Positions 16,776 through 25,632 of a stretch of DNA of 64,000 bases are shown in pieces; positions within the stretch are counted from its first letter, which is position 1; every line of letters starts with the position of its first letter. Position numbers and translations under genes: made by a program. The stretch is from NCBI GenBank assembly GCA_947383145.1, contig CANDCH010000008.1, forward strand, positions 1-64,000, written 5' to 3'. This DNA is from an uncultured bacterium (GTDB taxonomy: Bacteria; Bacillota; Clostridia; Oscillospirales; Oscillospiraceae). The notes beneath the pieces are model-generated. The model saw only the letters and a program-made list of their open reading frames with translations, did not search any database and was not told the origin of the DNA.

Positions 16776-17836
16776 TCCGCCACCCGCCGGCCGGAGGCCA
16801 GCTCCATCAGCAGCCCGGTGAGCACCTCTCCCTCCCGGCCGTAGGAATTTTTCAGCAGAATGTCGGTCTCGGCGCAGCGGCGCACGGCGTACCGGCACCA
16901 GGGCAGGGAGAACCTCCCGGCGGCGTCCAGCAGCCGCCCTGCCTGTTGCTCCATGTAGTAGCCGTTCATATTCCACAGTCCGGCGTATTCCTCCCGGCTC
17001 CGCCGGGCGTCCCGGAACAGCCGCGCGGTGTACAGCTGGCGGAAGTATTTGCCCATGACGGACAGGATCATCACCGGGGACTCCTGGCTGTGGAGCAGGT
17101 CGGCCAGCACGGACGCGGCCTTGTCAAAATCCTTGGCGGCCAGGGCGTCGGTCATGCGGAACACCACCGCCCCCACCTTGGGGGAGGCCACGGCGTCGAT
17201 GTCCGCCCGGGTGACCCGGTCGTGGGCGGCGTAGGCGGCGATTTTGCCGATCTCGGAGGCCAGGTCGTGCATTAGATCGCCGCACAGGAACACCAGGTAG
17301 CCGGCGTCCATGGCGTCGATGGACTTGCCCGCCTTCTGGAACTGGCGGCAGATCCACCCGGCGAGCTCCCCCTGCTCCTGGCGCTGAAACTCCACCACCG
17401 CCCCCATTTTCTTCAGCAGGGCGGACAGCTTGGACCGGCCGTCCGCCTTGTAGGGCAGCAGGTCGTACACGAACACCAGGCAGCAGTAGTCCGGCAGGGC
17501 GGACAGGATGGACAGCAGCCGGTCCCGGCCCTTCTCCCCCTGGGAGAACAGGTCGAAGTCGGTGACCACCACCAGGGTGCGCTCGCTCATCATGGGCAGG
17601 CAGTCCACCGCCTGCTCGATCCAGTCCACCGAGCACTCCGCCCCCCTGGCGGTGTGAAGGTTGAACTCCTCCAGCCCGGGGGGGAGGAGGGCTTTTTTCA
17701 GCAGGGCGAGGCAGTCGTCCCGGAGAAAGGCCTCCTCGCCATGGAAGAGATAGAGGCTTTTGGGCGCGCCCTCCTTGACGGCGCGCTTCAGCTCCCGCAT
17801 GGCGGTGTTGTCCGCTTTTTTGCGTTTGGGCGGCAT
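16772..17836 (-). CDS. holA: DNA polymerase III delta subunit
   Basis: This is the clamp-loader wrench subunit. The 354-residue protein has the HolA-type N-terminal AAA-like fold (SLYLFHGEEAFLRDDCLALL) and lacks a functional Walker A, as expected. It has the DCLPMMSERTLVVV segment and a C-terminal helical collar (VFRMTDALAAKDFDKAASVLADLL...QESPVMILSVMGKYFRQLY). It lies between comEC and rnmV on the minus strand with a nine-base gap to comEC, a common comEC-holA pairing in Firmicutes. Confidence 0.9.
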   Translation of the reverse strand: MPPKRKKADNTAMRELKRAVKEGAPKSLYLFHGEEAFLRDDCLALLKKALLPPGLEEFNLHTARGAECSVDWIEQAVDCLPMMSERTLVVVTDFDLFSQGEKGRDRLLSILSALPDYCCLVFVYDLLPYKADGRSKLSALLKKMGAVVEFQRQEQGELAGWICRQFQKAGKSIDAMDAGYLVFLCGDLMHDLASEIGKIAAYAAHDRVTRADIDAVASPKVGAVVFRMTDALAAKDFDKAASVLADLLHSQESPVMILSVMGKYFRQLYTARLFRDARRSREEYAGLWNMNGYYMEQQAGRLLDAAGRFSLPWCRYAVRRCAETDILLKNSYGREGEVLTGLLMELASGRRVAE

Positions 17837-17845
17837 GGCGTCTCC

Positions 17846-20224
17846 TCATTTCGTGTGATATACCCCCACGGCCCCGTCCCGCACCCGGACGGTGATGGTA
17901 CCGTCCCGGCCGGTGTACAGGACCTGGGAACCGGCGGCGGCCAGCCGGTCCAGAGTTTCGGGCGCGGGGTGGCCGTAGGCGTTGCGGGCTCCGGCGGAGA
18001 TCAGGACCAGCTCCGGGGCGGCGGCGTCCAGCAGCGTTTGGCAGGTGGAATATTTCGACCCGTGGTGGCCCGCCACCAGCAGCTCGACATCGGGGATGGG
18101 ATAGTACTTCACCAGCATTTTCTCCACAAAGGCGTCGGCGTCCCCGGTGATGAGCACGTCGAAGTCCCCGTGGGAGCACAGGGCGAACAGGCCGGATTCG
18201 TTGGAGGTCCCGCCCCCCAGGGGCGGGAACAGGGCGACCGACGCCTCTCCCAGGGGCAGGACCGCGGTCTCCGCCACCAGGAGGAGCTCCGCGCCCTCCG
18301 CCAGGGCCAGGGACCGCAGGCGGGCCAGCCCCTCGGGGTCCGCGTCTCCCGCCGGGACGGCCACCCGGTCCACCTCCATCCGGTAAAAGAGCTGTTCCAC
18401 CCCGTTGCAGTGGTCGGCGTCGAAGTGGGTGAGGGCCAGCAGGTCCAGCCGGGTGCGGCCCATGGCGGCGAAGTAGTCGGCGGCGGCGTCCCCGGCGCTG
18501 CGCAGGCCGTCCCCGCCGCAGTCCACCAGGGCGGCCTGCCCGCCGGACAGCAGCACGGTGGACGACCCCTGGCCCACGTCCAGCACGGCGGCGGTGAGGT
18601 CCGCCGTGTCCGCCTCCAGCCGCCCCAGGCCCACGGCGGCGCACAGCAGCAGGGCCAGCGCCCCGGCGGGGAGCAGGGGGCGGCGGGGCTTCTCCCGGGT
18701 CAGGAGCGCCGCCAGCACGACCGCGTACACCGCCCCCAGCCAGATCAGGCAGTACCGGCTGTCCGCGCTGAGGGAGGCGAAGGGGAACCGGCCCAGCCGC
18801 AGCGCGATCCACCGGGTATAGTGGCCCAAAAGGCCCGCGATATGCCCCAGGGCGGCGGCGGGGCCGGGGAGAAATACCGCCAGGGTCCCCAGGACCAGGG
18901 CGCAGGCCATGAGCAGGCTCAGCGCCCACAGGGCCAGCGCGTTGGACAGGGGGGACAGGATCGGAATCTGCCCAAAGTACAGCGCGGTGAGGGGCGCGGT
19001 GAACAGCATGGCCCCCAGGGACACGGACACGCCGGCGAGGACGGCCCGGACCGCCTTCCACAGCGCCAGACGGACTTTGCGCGTTTTGGCGGGGCTGTGC
19101 CTGCGCCAGGGGCGGTACATCCATTGAAACAGGGGATCGGAGACCAGCAGGATGCCCGCCACCGAGGCGAAGGACATTTGCAGGCTCACGCTGGCGGCGG
19201 CGAAGGGGTTCTGGACCAGCAGGACCAGCAGGGCCAGGCCCAGGGCGGAGGGGGCGTCCTCCTCCCGGCGGGCGATGGGGGCCAGCAGCAGGGCGGACTG
19301 CATGACGGCCGCCCGGAAAGCCGACGGCGTGCCGCCCGCCATGAGGGCGTAGAACAGCAGCAGGGGGAGCATGGCCAGGGCGGGGCCCCTGCGCCGCCGG
19401 GTGAGGACCAGGGCCGTCTGGACCAGAAAGCTGATGTGGAGGCCGGACACCACGGCGGCGTGGGTCAGCCCCGCCCGGTTGAGGGCGGAATAGAAGGTCT
19501 CGTCCAGCCCGGACTTGTCTCCCAGGGCGACGGCGGCGGCGATGGGGGCGGCGGTCCGGTCAAAGGCGGCGTAAATGCCGCTGCGGAGGGCCCGGGCGCA
19601 CAGGGCGGGCCAGTGCCGGAGGGACGCCCGCCCGGCGGGGTCCACCGCGTGTACCTCCCGGCAGTAGGCCAGCAGGTACACGCCCCTGGCGGTGTAATAG
19701 GCGGTCTCGCCGCCGAAGGCCAGGGCGGAGGGCTCCACCCGGGCGGAGCAGGAGACCCGGTCGCCCGGCTTTAACCCGCCCCAGTCCGCCGTGCCGTAGA
19801 CCAGGACATCCGGCCCGCCGTCCAGGCGGAGGGCGGCGGAGTATCCGCCGGTGGAGGTGGGCGCGGGGTAGGAGCACACCTCGCCGGAGAGGAACACGTC
19901 CTCCCCCGCCCATCGCTCCGCCGGGGCGCGGAACAGGGCGGAATAGGCGGCGGACCACCCCAGGGCCAGCAGGCCGCCCAGGCACAGGGCCAGCCCCCGC
20001 CGGGAGAGCTGGTAGAGGGAGTGCCGGGACAGCGGGCCCTTTTCCTTGGGCCTGCGCAGGAGGATGGGGTGCTCGCCGGGCCGGGGGCGGACGCGAAGCC
20101 ACGCCGCCAGCGCCAGCGCCGGCAGGACAATGGCCGCCGCCGCGGGGACCGGCCCCGGCGTTCCGTAGCACGCCCACAGGCAGACGGCGGCAAATCCCGC
20201 CGCAAACCATGCCAGCCTGCGCAT
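17846..20224 (-). CDS. comEC: ComEC/Rec2 competence DNA-uptake channel
   Basis: ComEC is the membrane channel for incoming single-stranded DNA. The protein has 792 residues. Two or three N-terminal helices and a DUF4131-type extracytoplasmic OB region lie before about residue 215. The competence core has many helices and includes AVVSGLHISFLVQ and GGTPSAFRAAVMQ. A C-terminal metallo-beta-lactamase domain begins DVGQGSSTVLLSGG and includes LTHFDADHCNG. The full length is intact. No comEA gene is adjacent, but a reduced type IV filament cluster lies at 30-35 kb. Confidence 0.93.
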   Translation of the reverse strand: MRRLAWFAAGFAAVCLWACYGTPGPVPAAAAIVLPALALAAWLRVRPRPGEHPILLRRPKEKGPLSRHSLYQLSRRGLALCLGGLLALGWSAAYSALFRAPAERWAGEDVFLSGEVCSYPAPTSTGGYSAALRLDGGPDVLVYGTADWGGLKPGDRVSCSARVEPSALAFGGETAYYTARGVYLLAYCREVHAVDPAGRASLRHWPALCARALRSGIYAAFDRTAAPIAAAVALGDKSGLDETFYSALNRAGLTHAAVVSGLHISFLVQTALVLTRRRRGPALAMLPLLLFYALMAGGTPSAFRAAVMQSALLLAPIARREEDAPSALGLALLVLLVQNPFAAASVSLQMSFASVAGILLVSDPLFQWMYRPWRRHSPAKTRKVRLALWKAVRAVLAGVSVSLGAMLFTAPLTALYFGQIPILSPLSNALALWALSLLMACALVLGTLAVFLPGPAAALGHIAGLLGHYTRWIALRLGRFPFASLSADSRYCLIWLGAVYAVVLAALLTREKPRRPLLPAGALALLLCAAVGLGRLEADTADLTAAVLDVGQGSSTVLLSGGQAALVDCGGDGLRSAGDAAADYFAAMGRTRLDLLALTHFDADHCNGVEQLFYRMEVDRVAVPAGDADPEGLARLRSLALAEGAELLLVAETAVLPLGEASVALFPPLGGGTSNESGLFALCSHGDFDVLITGDADAFVEKMLVKYYPIPDVELLVAGHHGSKYSTCQTLLDAAAPELVLISAGARNAYGHPAPETLDRLAAAGSQVLYTGRDGTITVRVRDGAVGVYHTK

Positions 20225-20312
20225 ACCGCCGCCCCCCTTTCAGAATGCTTTTCCCTATTTTATACGGAATGGGGGGACAAGTCAACGCGGCGGGGGAAAT
20301 TTGCGGCGGGGG

Positions 20313-20341
20313 TTGTCAAACCGGCGGGGGGCTGGTATGCT
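20313..20341 (+). promoter_or_regulatory. Promoter of the HAD hydrolase gene
   Basis: TTGTCA at 20313-20318, a 17-base spacer and TATGCT at 20336-20341, 25 bases upstream of the start codon. An AAGGAG site (20353-20358) follows. Confidence 0.6.
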
Positions 20342-20366
20342 GGGGGGAGGATAAGGAGCTGATGAG

Positions 20367-21005
20367 ATGTACCTATTCGACCTGGACGGCACCATCACCG
20401 ACACCAACGGCCTGTGGGCGGAGGTGGACCGGGAATTTCTGTCCCGGCGGGGGCTGGCCGGCACCCCGGAGTACGAGCGGGTGGTGTCCCGCTCCATCTA
20501 CCCCATCGCGGCCCAATTCACCCGGGACTACTACCGCCTGCCCGACAGTCCGGAGGACATCATGGCGGAATGGGACGCGCTGGCGGGCCGCCATTACCGG
20601 GAGCTGGCCCCATTGAAGCCGGGGGCGGGGGCGTTTGTGCGGCAGTGCGCGGCGGAGGGGCGGGCCATGGCGGTGTTCACCGCCTGCCGCCCCGCCCTGT
20701 GCCGCGCGGCGCTGGAGCGGTTCGGCCTGTGGGACCTGTTCGGCCACATCGTCTTCGCCGAGGAGATCGGCCTGGAGAAGCGCGATCCCCAGTGCTTTGT
20801 GGAGCTGTGCCGCCGCACCGGCGCGGCCCCGGAGGACTGCACCCTCTTTGACGACAGTCCGGACAACTGCGCCGCCGCGGCGAAGGCGGGCATGACCGCC
20901 GTGGGGGTGTACGACCCCTACTACGACAGCCGCCAGGAGGAGCTGAAGGCGGTGTGCGCCCGGTATGTCCGATCCTTTGAGGAACTGGTCCTGAGGAAGC
21001 GCTGA
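20367..21005 (+). CDS. HAD-family phosphatase (Gph/PGMB-like)
   Basis: The 212-residue protein is a haloacid-dehalogenase superfamily hydrolase. It has the nucleophile motif LFDLDGTITDTN (residues 3-14), a helical cap, motif II in VFTACRP, the Lys of motif III in EEIGLEKRDP, and the acidic motif IV in CTLFDDSPDNCAAAAKAGM. This is subfamily IA, which includes phosphoglycolate phosphatase and beta-phosphoglucomutase. The substrate cannot be told from sequence. It is a single-gene unit with its own promoter. Confidence 0.85.
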   Translation: MYLFDLDGTITDTNGLWAEVDREFLSRRGLAGTPEYERVVSRSIYPIAAQFTRDYYRLPDSPEDIMAEWDALAGRHYRELAPLKPGAGAFVRQCAAEGRAMAVFTACRPALCRAALERFGLWDLFGHIVFAEEIGLEKRDPQCFVELCRRTGAAPEDCTLFDDSPDNCAAAAKAGMTAVGVYDPYYDSRQEELKAVCARYVRSFEELVLRKR

Positions 21006-21155
21006 TTAAATGCGCCTGCGGCGCTTTGCGGGTCTTTTTCGCCATAGCTTCGTTGTGATTTCTTGAAATAAACATAATTATTCCTGCAAAATCCCGCCTC
21101 GCTGTGACAAAAAATCTCCCGCAAACCGCTCTTGCCGATTGAATTAGTCCTTCCC
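21001..21155. repeat. AT-richer dispersed repeat with imperfect terminal repeats
   Basis: This 150-base tract stands out from the GC-rich background and has no gene. Its left end (CTGATTAAATGCGCC) and the complement of its right end (GGACTAATTCAATCGGC) are similar but not identical. The right end in reverse (GGAAGGACTAATTC) resembles 11538-11551. From memory the inner segment looks like a repeat common in clostridial genomes; a self-BLAST would confirm. Nothing else is seen up to the ribosome site at 21205. Confidence 0.4.
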
Positions 21156-21218
21156 TGACATAGGCATTGGCAAAAACCTCCCTGCCCACATAGGATGAGG
21201 GGCAAAGGAGGTGTGAAC

Positions 21219-21983
21219 ATGGAGAATATGATCCCATGCCCGATTCAGGATCAAGAGGTGTTTCAGCGGGTGTGGCAGCGGGTGATGGCGGGCCGCTCCG
21301 AGGAGAGCAGCCTCATCCGGCCCAACCCCTCTGTGGGCAGCGGCGACCTGTCCTGCGGCTGTCTGGCGGCCCTTCTGGCCCAGGAGGGGGAGGGCCTGCC
21401 CCCGGTGTGCCGCCCGGAGGAGCCCGCCCCCCCGGCGGAGCAGGAGCCGCCGGAGCTGCCCGCAGAGGAGCCCATGCCGGGGCCGGAGGCGCCTCCGCAG
21501 GAGCGGCCCTGCGCCCCGGCGGAGGGAGGCGCCGCCCGCTGGGGGAGCGACCTGCCCCAGCTGTGGGAGGAGCCCCAGCCCGCCGACGACCGGACGGCCC
21601 GCCTGCGGGGCCACGTGATGGACGCGCTGGAGGGGTGGCAGTTCTACCGCCACCTGGCCCGCCGGGCCCGGGGGGCGGACGCGCGGATGCTGAACAGCCT
21701 GGCGGGGGAGCTGCACAGGCACGCCCGGAAGCTGTCGGCGGCATACTTTTTGCTCACCGGGCTGCGGTACTGGCCCACGGAGACGCTCAGCGCCCCGGCC
21801 ATCCCGTCCTACTGGGGAGCGCTGCGCGCCCGCCATCAGGCGGAGCAGCGGCAGGAGAGCGCGTTCCGGCTGGCGGCGGACGACTGGGAGGACCAGGAGC
21901 TGCTGGCGATGTACGGCGAGCTGGCCGACGCCTGCCAGAACCGGTGCCGCCAGCTCAGGAGCCTGCTGGAGCAGGGCATGTGA
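21219..21983 (+). CDS. Ferritin-like/rubrerythrin-fold protein (tentative)
   Basis: The protein has 254 residues from the ATG at 21219, chosen for the AAAGGAGG site nine bases away. Residues about 65-115 are a Pro/Glu-rich disordered linker. The C-terminal half is helical, with EGWQFYRHLARRA and LAGELHRHARKLSAAYFLLTG spaced as in ferritin-like four-helix proteins that carry an E...ExxH diiron pattern. Only part of the diiron ligand set is obvious. I would call it ferritin-like with low confidence. It is a single-gene unit ending in a strong terminator. Confidence 0.5.
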   Translation: MENMIPCPIQDQEVFQRVWQRVMAGRSEESSLIRPNPSVGSGDLSCGCLAALLAQEGEGLPPVCRPEEPAPPAEQEPPELPAEEPMPGPEAPPQERPCAPAEGGAARWGSDLPQLWEEPQPADDRTARLRGHVMDALEGWQFYRHLARRARGADARMLNSLAGELHRHARKLSAAYFLLTGLRYWPTETLSAPAIPSYWGALRARHQAEQRQESAFRLAADDWEDQELLAMYGELADACQNRCRQLRSLLEQGM

Positions 21984-22003
21984 CCGTTACTTAGCCATCA
22001 CGG

Positions 22004-22046
22004 GAGGGAGCGCCGGGATATCTCCGGCGCTCCCTCTGTACTTTTT
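22004..22046 (+). terminator. Intrinsic terminator
   Basis: GAGGGAGCGCCGG at 22004-22016 pairs perfectly with 22024-22036 around a 7-base loop, followed by CTTTTT after a few bases. It ends the ferritin-like gene. Confidence 0.85.
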
Positions 22047-22056
22047 CCCCGCAGTC

Positions 22057-22065
22057 TGGTATAAT
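22057..22065 (+). promoter_or_regulatory. Extended -10 promoter of pcrA
   Basis: TGGTATAAT is an ideal extended -10 element (TGnTATAAT). The -35 region (TGTACT at 22037-22042, 17-base spacing) is poor and overlaps the upstream terminator. Confidence 0.6.
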
Positions 22066-22097
22066 GCTTTTACTTGACGAAAAGGATCTGATTGCCT

Positions 22098-24578
22098 ATG
22101 CTCACGCCGGAACAGACGCTGGAATTCTGCCGCCTCCGCCGGGAGGCCATCGCCCAGGACTATCAGAACCTCAACCCCGAGCAGCGAAAGGCCGTGCTGG
22201 CCACCGAGGGCCCCCTGCTGCTGCTGGCGGGGGCGGGGTCGGGCAAGACCACCGTGCTCATCCACCGGGTGGCCAACCTGATCCGCTATGGCCGGGGGTC
22301 GGACTGCCTGGAGGCGCCCGAGTGGGTCACCCAGGACGACCTGGAGTTTTTGCGGGACTACGCCGCCCGCCCAGGCCGGGAGGACCGCGCGCGGGCCGGA
22401 CGGCTGTGCGCCGTGGAGCCCGCCCCCCCCTGGTCCATCATCGCCATCACCTTCACCAACAAGGCCGCCGGGGAGCTGAAGGACCGCCTGGAGCGGATGC
22501 TGGGCCCCGCCGCCCGGGACGTGTGGGCCTCCACCTTCCACTCCGCCTGTGTGCGGATTCTGCGCCGGGACATCGAGAAGCTGGGCTTTCCCTCCTCCTT
22601 CACCATCTATGACACCGACGACTCCCTCCGGGTGATGAAGGACTGTATCCGGGCGCTGAATTTCGACGATAAGCAGTTCCCGCCCCGCTCGGTGCTGGGA
22701 ACAGTTTCCAGGGCCAAGGACAAGCTCCAGCTGGCCCGGAATTTCGCGGAGGAGGCGGACCGGTCCGGCGACTTCCGGCTGGAGAAAATCGCCCGGCTGT
22801 ATACGGAGTACGAAAAGCGGCTGTGGGAGGCCGGGGCGCTGGATTTCGACGACATCATCCTCCACACCGTGCGGCTGCTCCAAAATCACGATGACGTTCT
22901 GGCATATTATCAGAGAAAATTCCGCTACGTGCTCATCGACGAGTACCAGGACACCAACAATTTACAGTATCTTCTGGCTTCCCTTCTGGCCGGGGGGCGG
23001 GAGAACATCTGCGTGGTGGGGGACGACGACCAGTCCATCTACCGCTTCCGGGGGGCCACCATCGAGAACATCCTCTCCTTTGAGGACCAGTACAAGGGGT
23101 GCCGCACCATCCGGCTGGAGCGCAACTACCGCTCCACGAAAAATATTCTGGACGCGGCCAACGCCGTCATCCGCCACAACCAGGGCCGGAAGGGCAAGGA
23201 GCTGTGGACGGCGGGGGAGGCGGGGGACAAGGTGTCCCTGTACACCGCCATGAACGAGAACGACGAGGCCCGGTACGTGGCGGACAAGCTGCTGGCGGAC
23301 TACCGGGCGGGGATCAAGTGGAACACCCACGCCGTGCTCTACCGCATGAACGCCCAGTCCAACCAGCTGGAGGTGGCCTTCAAGCGCAGCGGCATCCCCT
23401 ATAAGGTCATCGGCGGCACCAAGTTCTTCGACCGGGCGGAGGTAAAGGACATGCTGGCCTATCTCTGCGCCGTCCAGAACCACGGGGACGACCTGCGGCT
23501 GGCCCGGATTATCAACAATCCCCCCCGGGGCATCGGAAACGCCACGGTGGAGCGGGCCCGGACCGCCGCCGCCCAGAGCGGCCTGTCCCTGTGGGAGGTG
23601 GTCTCCCATGCCGGGGACTACCCGGAGCTGCAAAAGGCGGCGGGGAAGCTGGGCCGATTCGCCGCGCTGATCGAGGAGCTCACCGCCCTGTCCCGGACCC
23701 TGGACCTGGAGAACTTCTATGAGGAGGCGGTGGCCCGGACGGGCTACGCCGCCATGCTCCAGGCCAAAAACGACGTGGAAAGCCGCACCCGGCTGGAGAA
23801 CGTGCGGGAGCTGCTCACCTCCATCAAGGGCTATGTGGAAAACGCGGAGGAGCCCTCTTTGGCGGGGTTCCTGGATGAGATCGCCCTGTACACAGATCTG
23901 GACAGCCACGACCCGGACGAGGACGCGGTGGTGATGATGACCATGCACTCCGCCAAGGGGCTGGAGTTCCCCACAGTGTTCGTGGTGGGGATGGAGGAGG
24001 GGATTTTCCCCGGCCTGCGTGCCATCGGCGAGGCGGAGGAGATGGAGGAGGAGCGGCGGCTGTGCTACGTGGCGCTGACCCGCGCCAAGGAGCGGCTGTA
24101 CCTCACCTGCGCGGGCCAGCGGATGCTGTTCGGCCGGACCAGCAGCAACCGGCCCTCCCGGTTTGCCGGGGAGATTCCGGCGGAGCTGTTGGACCAGTCC
24201 GGGCGGTCCTGTCTGGACCCCGCCCCTGCCGGGGACGATGGGGAGGAGGACTTCGGGCAGATCCCCCGGGTATCCACCTTCCGGGAGCCCTACCGCCCCG
24301 CCTACGGGGGCGGGGAGCGGCGCGGCGCCTACACGCCCGCCCGGTCCCAGAAGCCCGCCGCCTCCCGGCCTGCGTTCCGCTCCGCCCCGGCGGACTCCGG
24401 CCCCGCCCTGCCGGAGTACCGAAAGGGGGACATGGTGGAGCACAAGGCCTTTGGACAGGGAATGGTGCTGTCCGCCCAGAAGATGGGAGGCGACGTGCTG
24501 TTGGAGATCGCCTTCGACGGGGTGGGGACCAAGCGGCTGATGCTGAAAACCAGCGCCCAGTACATCAAAAAGCAATAG
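22098..24578 (+). CDS. pcrA: ATP-dependent DNA helicase PcrA (UvrD/Rep family)
   Basis: This is a superfamily 1 3'-5' helicase for repair and for removing RecA and replication blocks. Motifs: Walker A AGAGSGKTTVL, TFTNKAAGELKDR, DEYQDTN, GDDDQSIYRFRGA, LERNYRS, MTMHSAKGLEFPTVFVVGMEEGIFP, YVALTRAKERL. About 47 extra residues lie between motif I and motif Ia (residues about 63-110) compared with Bacillus PcrA. The C-terminal Tudor-like domain (EYRKGDMVEHKAFGQGMVL) is present. A TTG two codons earlier (22092) is an alternative start with better spacing to AAAGGA. It has about 826 residues. Confidence 0.95.
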   Translation: MLTPEQTLEFCRLRREAIAQDYQNLNPEQRKAVLATEGPLLLLAGAGSGKTTVLIHRVANLIRYGRGSDCLEAPEWVTQDDLEFLRDYAARPGREDRARAGRLCAVEPAPPWSIIAITFTNKAAGELKDRLERMLGPAARDVWASTFHSACVRILRRDIEKLGFPSSFTIYDTDDSLRVMKDCIRALNFDDKQFPPRSVLGTVSRAKDKLQLARNFAEEADRSGDFRLEKIARLYTEYEKRLWEAGALDFDDIILHTVRLLQNHDDVLAYYQRKFRYVLIDEYQDTNNLQYLLASLLAGGRENICVVGDDDQSIYRFRGATIENILSFEDQYKGCRTIRLERNYRSTKNILDAANAVIRHNQGRKGKELWTAGEAGDKVSLYTAMNENDEARYVADKLLADYRAGIKWNTHAVLYRMNAQSNQLEVAFKRSGIPYKVIGGTKFFDRAEVKDMLAYLCAVQNHGDDLRLARIINNPPRGIGNATVERARTAAAQSGLSLWEVVSHAGDYPELQKAAGKLGRFAALIEELTALSRTLDLENFYEEAVARTGYAAMLQAKNDVESRTRLENVRELLTSIKGYVENAEEPSLAGFLDEIALYTDLDSHDPDEDAVVMMTMHSAKGLEFPTVFVVGMEEGIFPGLRAIGEAEEMEEERRLCYVALTRAKERLYLTCAGQRMLFGRTSSNRPSRFAGEIPAELLDQSGRSCLDPAPAGDDGEEDFGQIPRVSTFREPYRPAYGGGERRGAYTPARSQKPAASRPAFRSAPADSGPALPEYRKGDMVEHKAFGQGMVLSAQKMGGDVLLEIAFDGVGTKRLMLKTSAQYIKKQ

Positions 24579-24638
24579 CGTCCGGGCCGTTGCGGGCGGG
24601 CGGGACGTGAGCACACAGTGGAAAAAGAGGGGATATTG

Positions 24639-24968
24639 ATGGGGATTGTAATCGGCGTTTTCGCGCTTCTGTTCGGCGGGCTCCACCTTATCGCGGGGCT
24701 CAGCCAGTTCAAATCCAAGGACCCCGCCGCCCGGGGCTTCGCCGTCGCCATGGCCTGCGGCGGGATCGCTGTGTTCTGCGGCGGCGTAGCCCACCTGGCG
24801 GGGGGCCTGCACGGCTGGCAGGACGCCATTTCCGCCGCCACGGGCTGCCTGCTCATCTGCGTCCCGGCCTATGAAAACGGCAGGCGCTCGGGGAACCTCC
24901 ACCCCTCCCACCACGCCGTCCGGGGCGTCCTCGCCCTCCTTCTGGTGGCGGGGGTGGCCCTCTGGTGA
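24639..24968 (+). CDS. Small integral membrane protein, unknown
   Basis: The protein has 109 residues from the ATG at 24639, chosen for its GAGGGG site. There are three hydrophobic helices: residues about 2-20 (GIVIGVFALLFGGLHLIAGL), 32-55 (GFAVAMACGGIAVFCGGVAHLAGG) and 90-108 (VLALLLVAGVALW). A short polar loop, YENGRRSGNLHPSHH, precedes the last. I do not recognise the family. It lies between pcrA and the methionine operon and starts a possible transcript with the latter, since only four bases separate it from the next gene. Confidence 0.7.
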   Translation: MGIVIGVFALLFGGLHLIAGLSQFKSKDPAARGFAVAMACGGIAVFCGGVAHLAGGLHGWQDAISAATGCLLICVPAYENGRRSGNLHPSHHAVRGVLALLLVAGVALW

Positions 24969-24972
24969 CGGG

Positions 24973-25632
24973 ATGAGGCTGGATTTGCGGGAGGCCCTGC
25001 GCTATCTGGGGGTGCGGGGGGAGCCGGACCCGGCCCTGCTGGCCCGGCTGTCCGCCATGGCGGACAAGCTCACCCGGACGGTGGAGCCGCGCTGGGCGTG
25101 GCGGGTGTTTCACGTGAAACATACGTTTGATTTCGTGGAGCTGGAGAGGGCGGGGCTGGTCCTGTCCGGCGGCATGGCGAAAACCATGCTGGCGGACTGC
25201 GCCCAGGCGGTGCTGCTGGCCTGCACCCTGGGGGCGGGGTTCGAGGCCATGCTCCGGGGGGAGCAGGCCAGGGGCATGGCCGGGGCCGCCCTGCTGGACG
25301 CCTGCGGCTCCGCCTGGGTGGAGGCGGGGTGCGGCGGGGCGGAGGAGGAGATCTCCGCCCGGTTTCCGGGGCTGTACCGCACCGACCGGTTCAGTCCCGG
25401 CTACGGGGACCTGCCGCTGGACCTGCAAAGGGACATCTGCGCCCTGCTGGACGCCCCCCGGCGGCTGGGGGTCCAGGTGACGGACAGCCTTCTCATGAAT
25501 CCGTCCAAAACCGTCACCGCCGTGATCGGCCTGTCGGAAAAGCCCCAGCCCGCCCGCGTCCGGGGCTGCGCGTTCTGCGATTTACGGGAAAACTGCCAAT
25601 ACCGCAAGGGAGGGACCACCTGTGGAGCTTGA
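24973..25632 (+). CDS. Methionine synthase reactivation-domain protein
   Basis: The 219-residue protein corresponds to the SAM-binding activation domain normally at the C-terminus of MetH. It would allow reductive methylation of cob(II)alamin when the enzyme is oxidised. The typical segments are FSPGYGDLPLDLQ and TDSLLMNPSKTVTAVIGLS, ending in a CAFCDLRENCQYR cysteine cluster (CxxC...C) seen in stand-alone clostridial versions. It overlaps metH by 11 bases, so synthesis is coupled. Codons 45-50 (VFHVKH) are encoded by a perfect parS palindrome at 25106-25121. Confidence 0.88.
   Translation: MRLDLREALRYLGVRGEPDPALLARLSAMADKLTRTVEPRWAWRVFHVKHTFDFVELERAGLVLSGGMAKTMLADCAQAVLLACTLGAGFEAMLRGEQARGMAGAALLDACGSAWVEAGCGGAEEEISARFPGLYRTDRFSPGYGDLPLDLQRDICALLDAPRRLGVQVTDSLLMNPSKTVTAVIGLSEKPQPARVRGCAFCDLRENCQYRKGGTTCGA
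25106..25121. promoter_or_regulatory. parS centromere-like site (ParB/Spo0J binding)
   Basis: TGTTTCACGTGAAACA is a perfect 16-base palindrome and matches the Bacillus-type parS consensus (TGTTNCACGTGAAACA). It sits inside the coding sequence of the methionine synthase reactivation gene, as several Bacillus parS sites sit inside genes. It would be the loading site for ParB and SMC. parS sites cluster near the origin of replication, so this region is probably origin-proximal (inference). Confidence 0.88.

Noticed and set aside
17124-19774. Long frames overlapping holA and comEC in other frames on both strands
   Set aside because: Low-complexity shadows of clearly identified genes.
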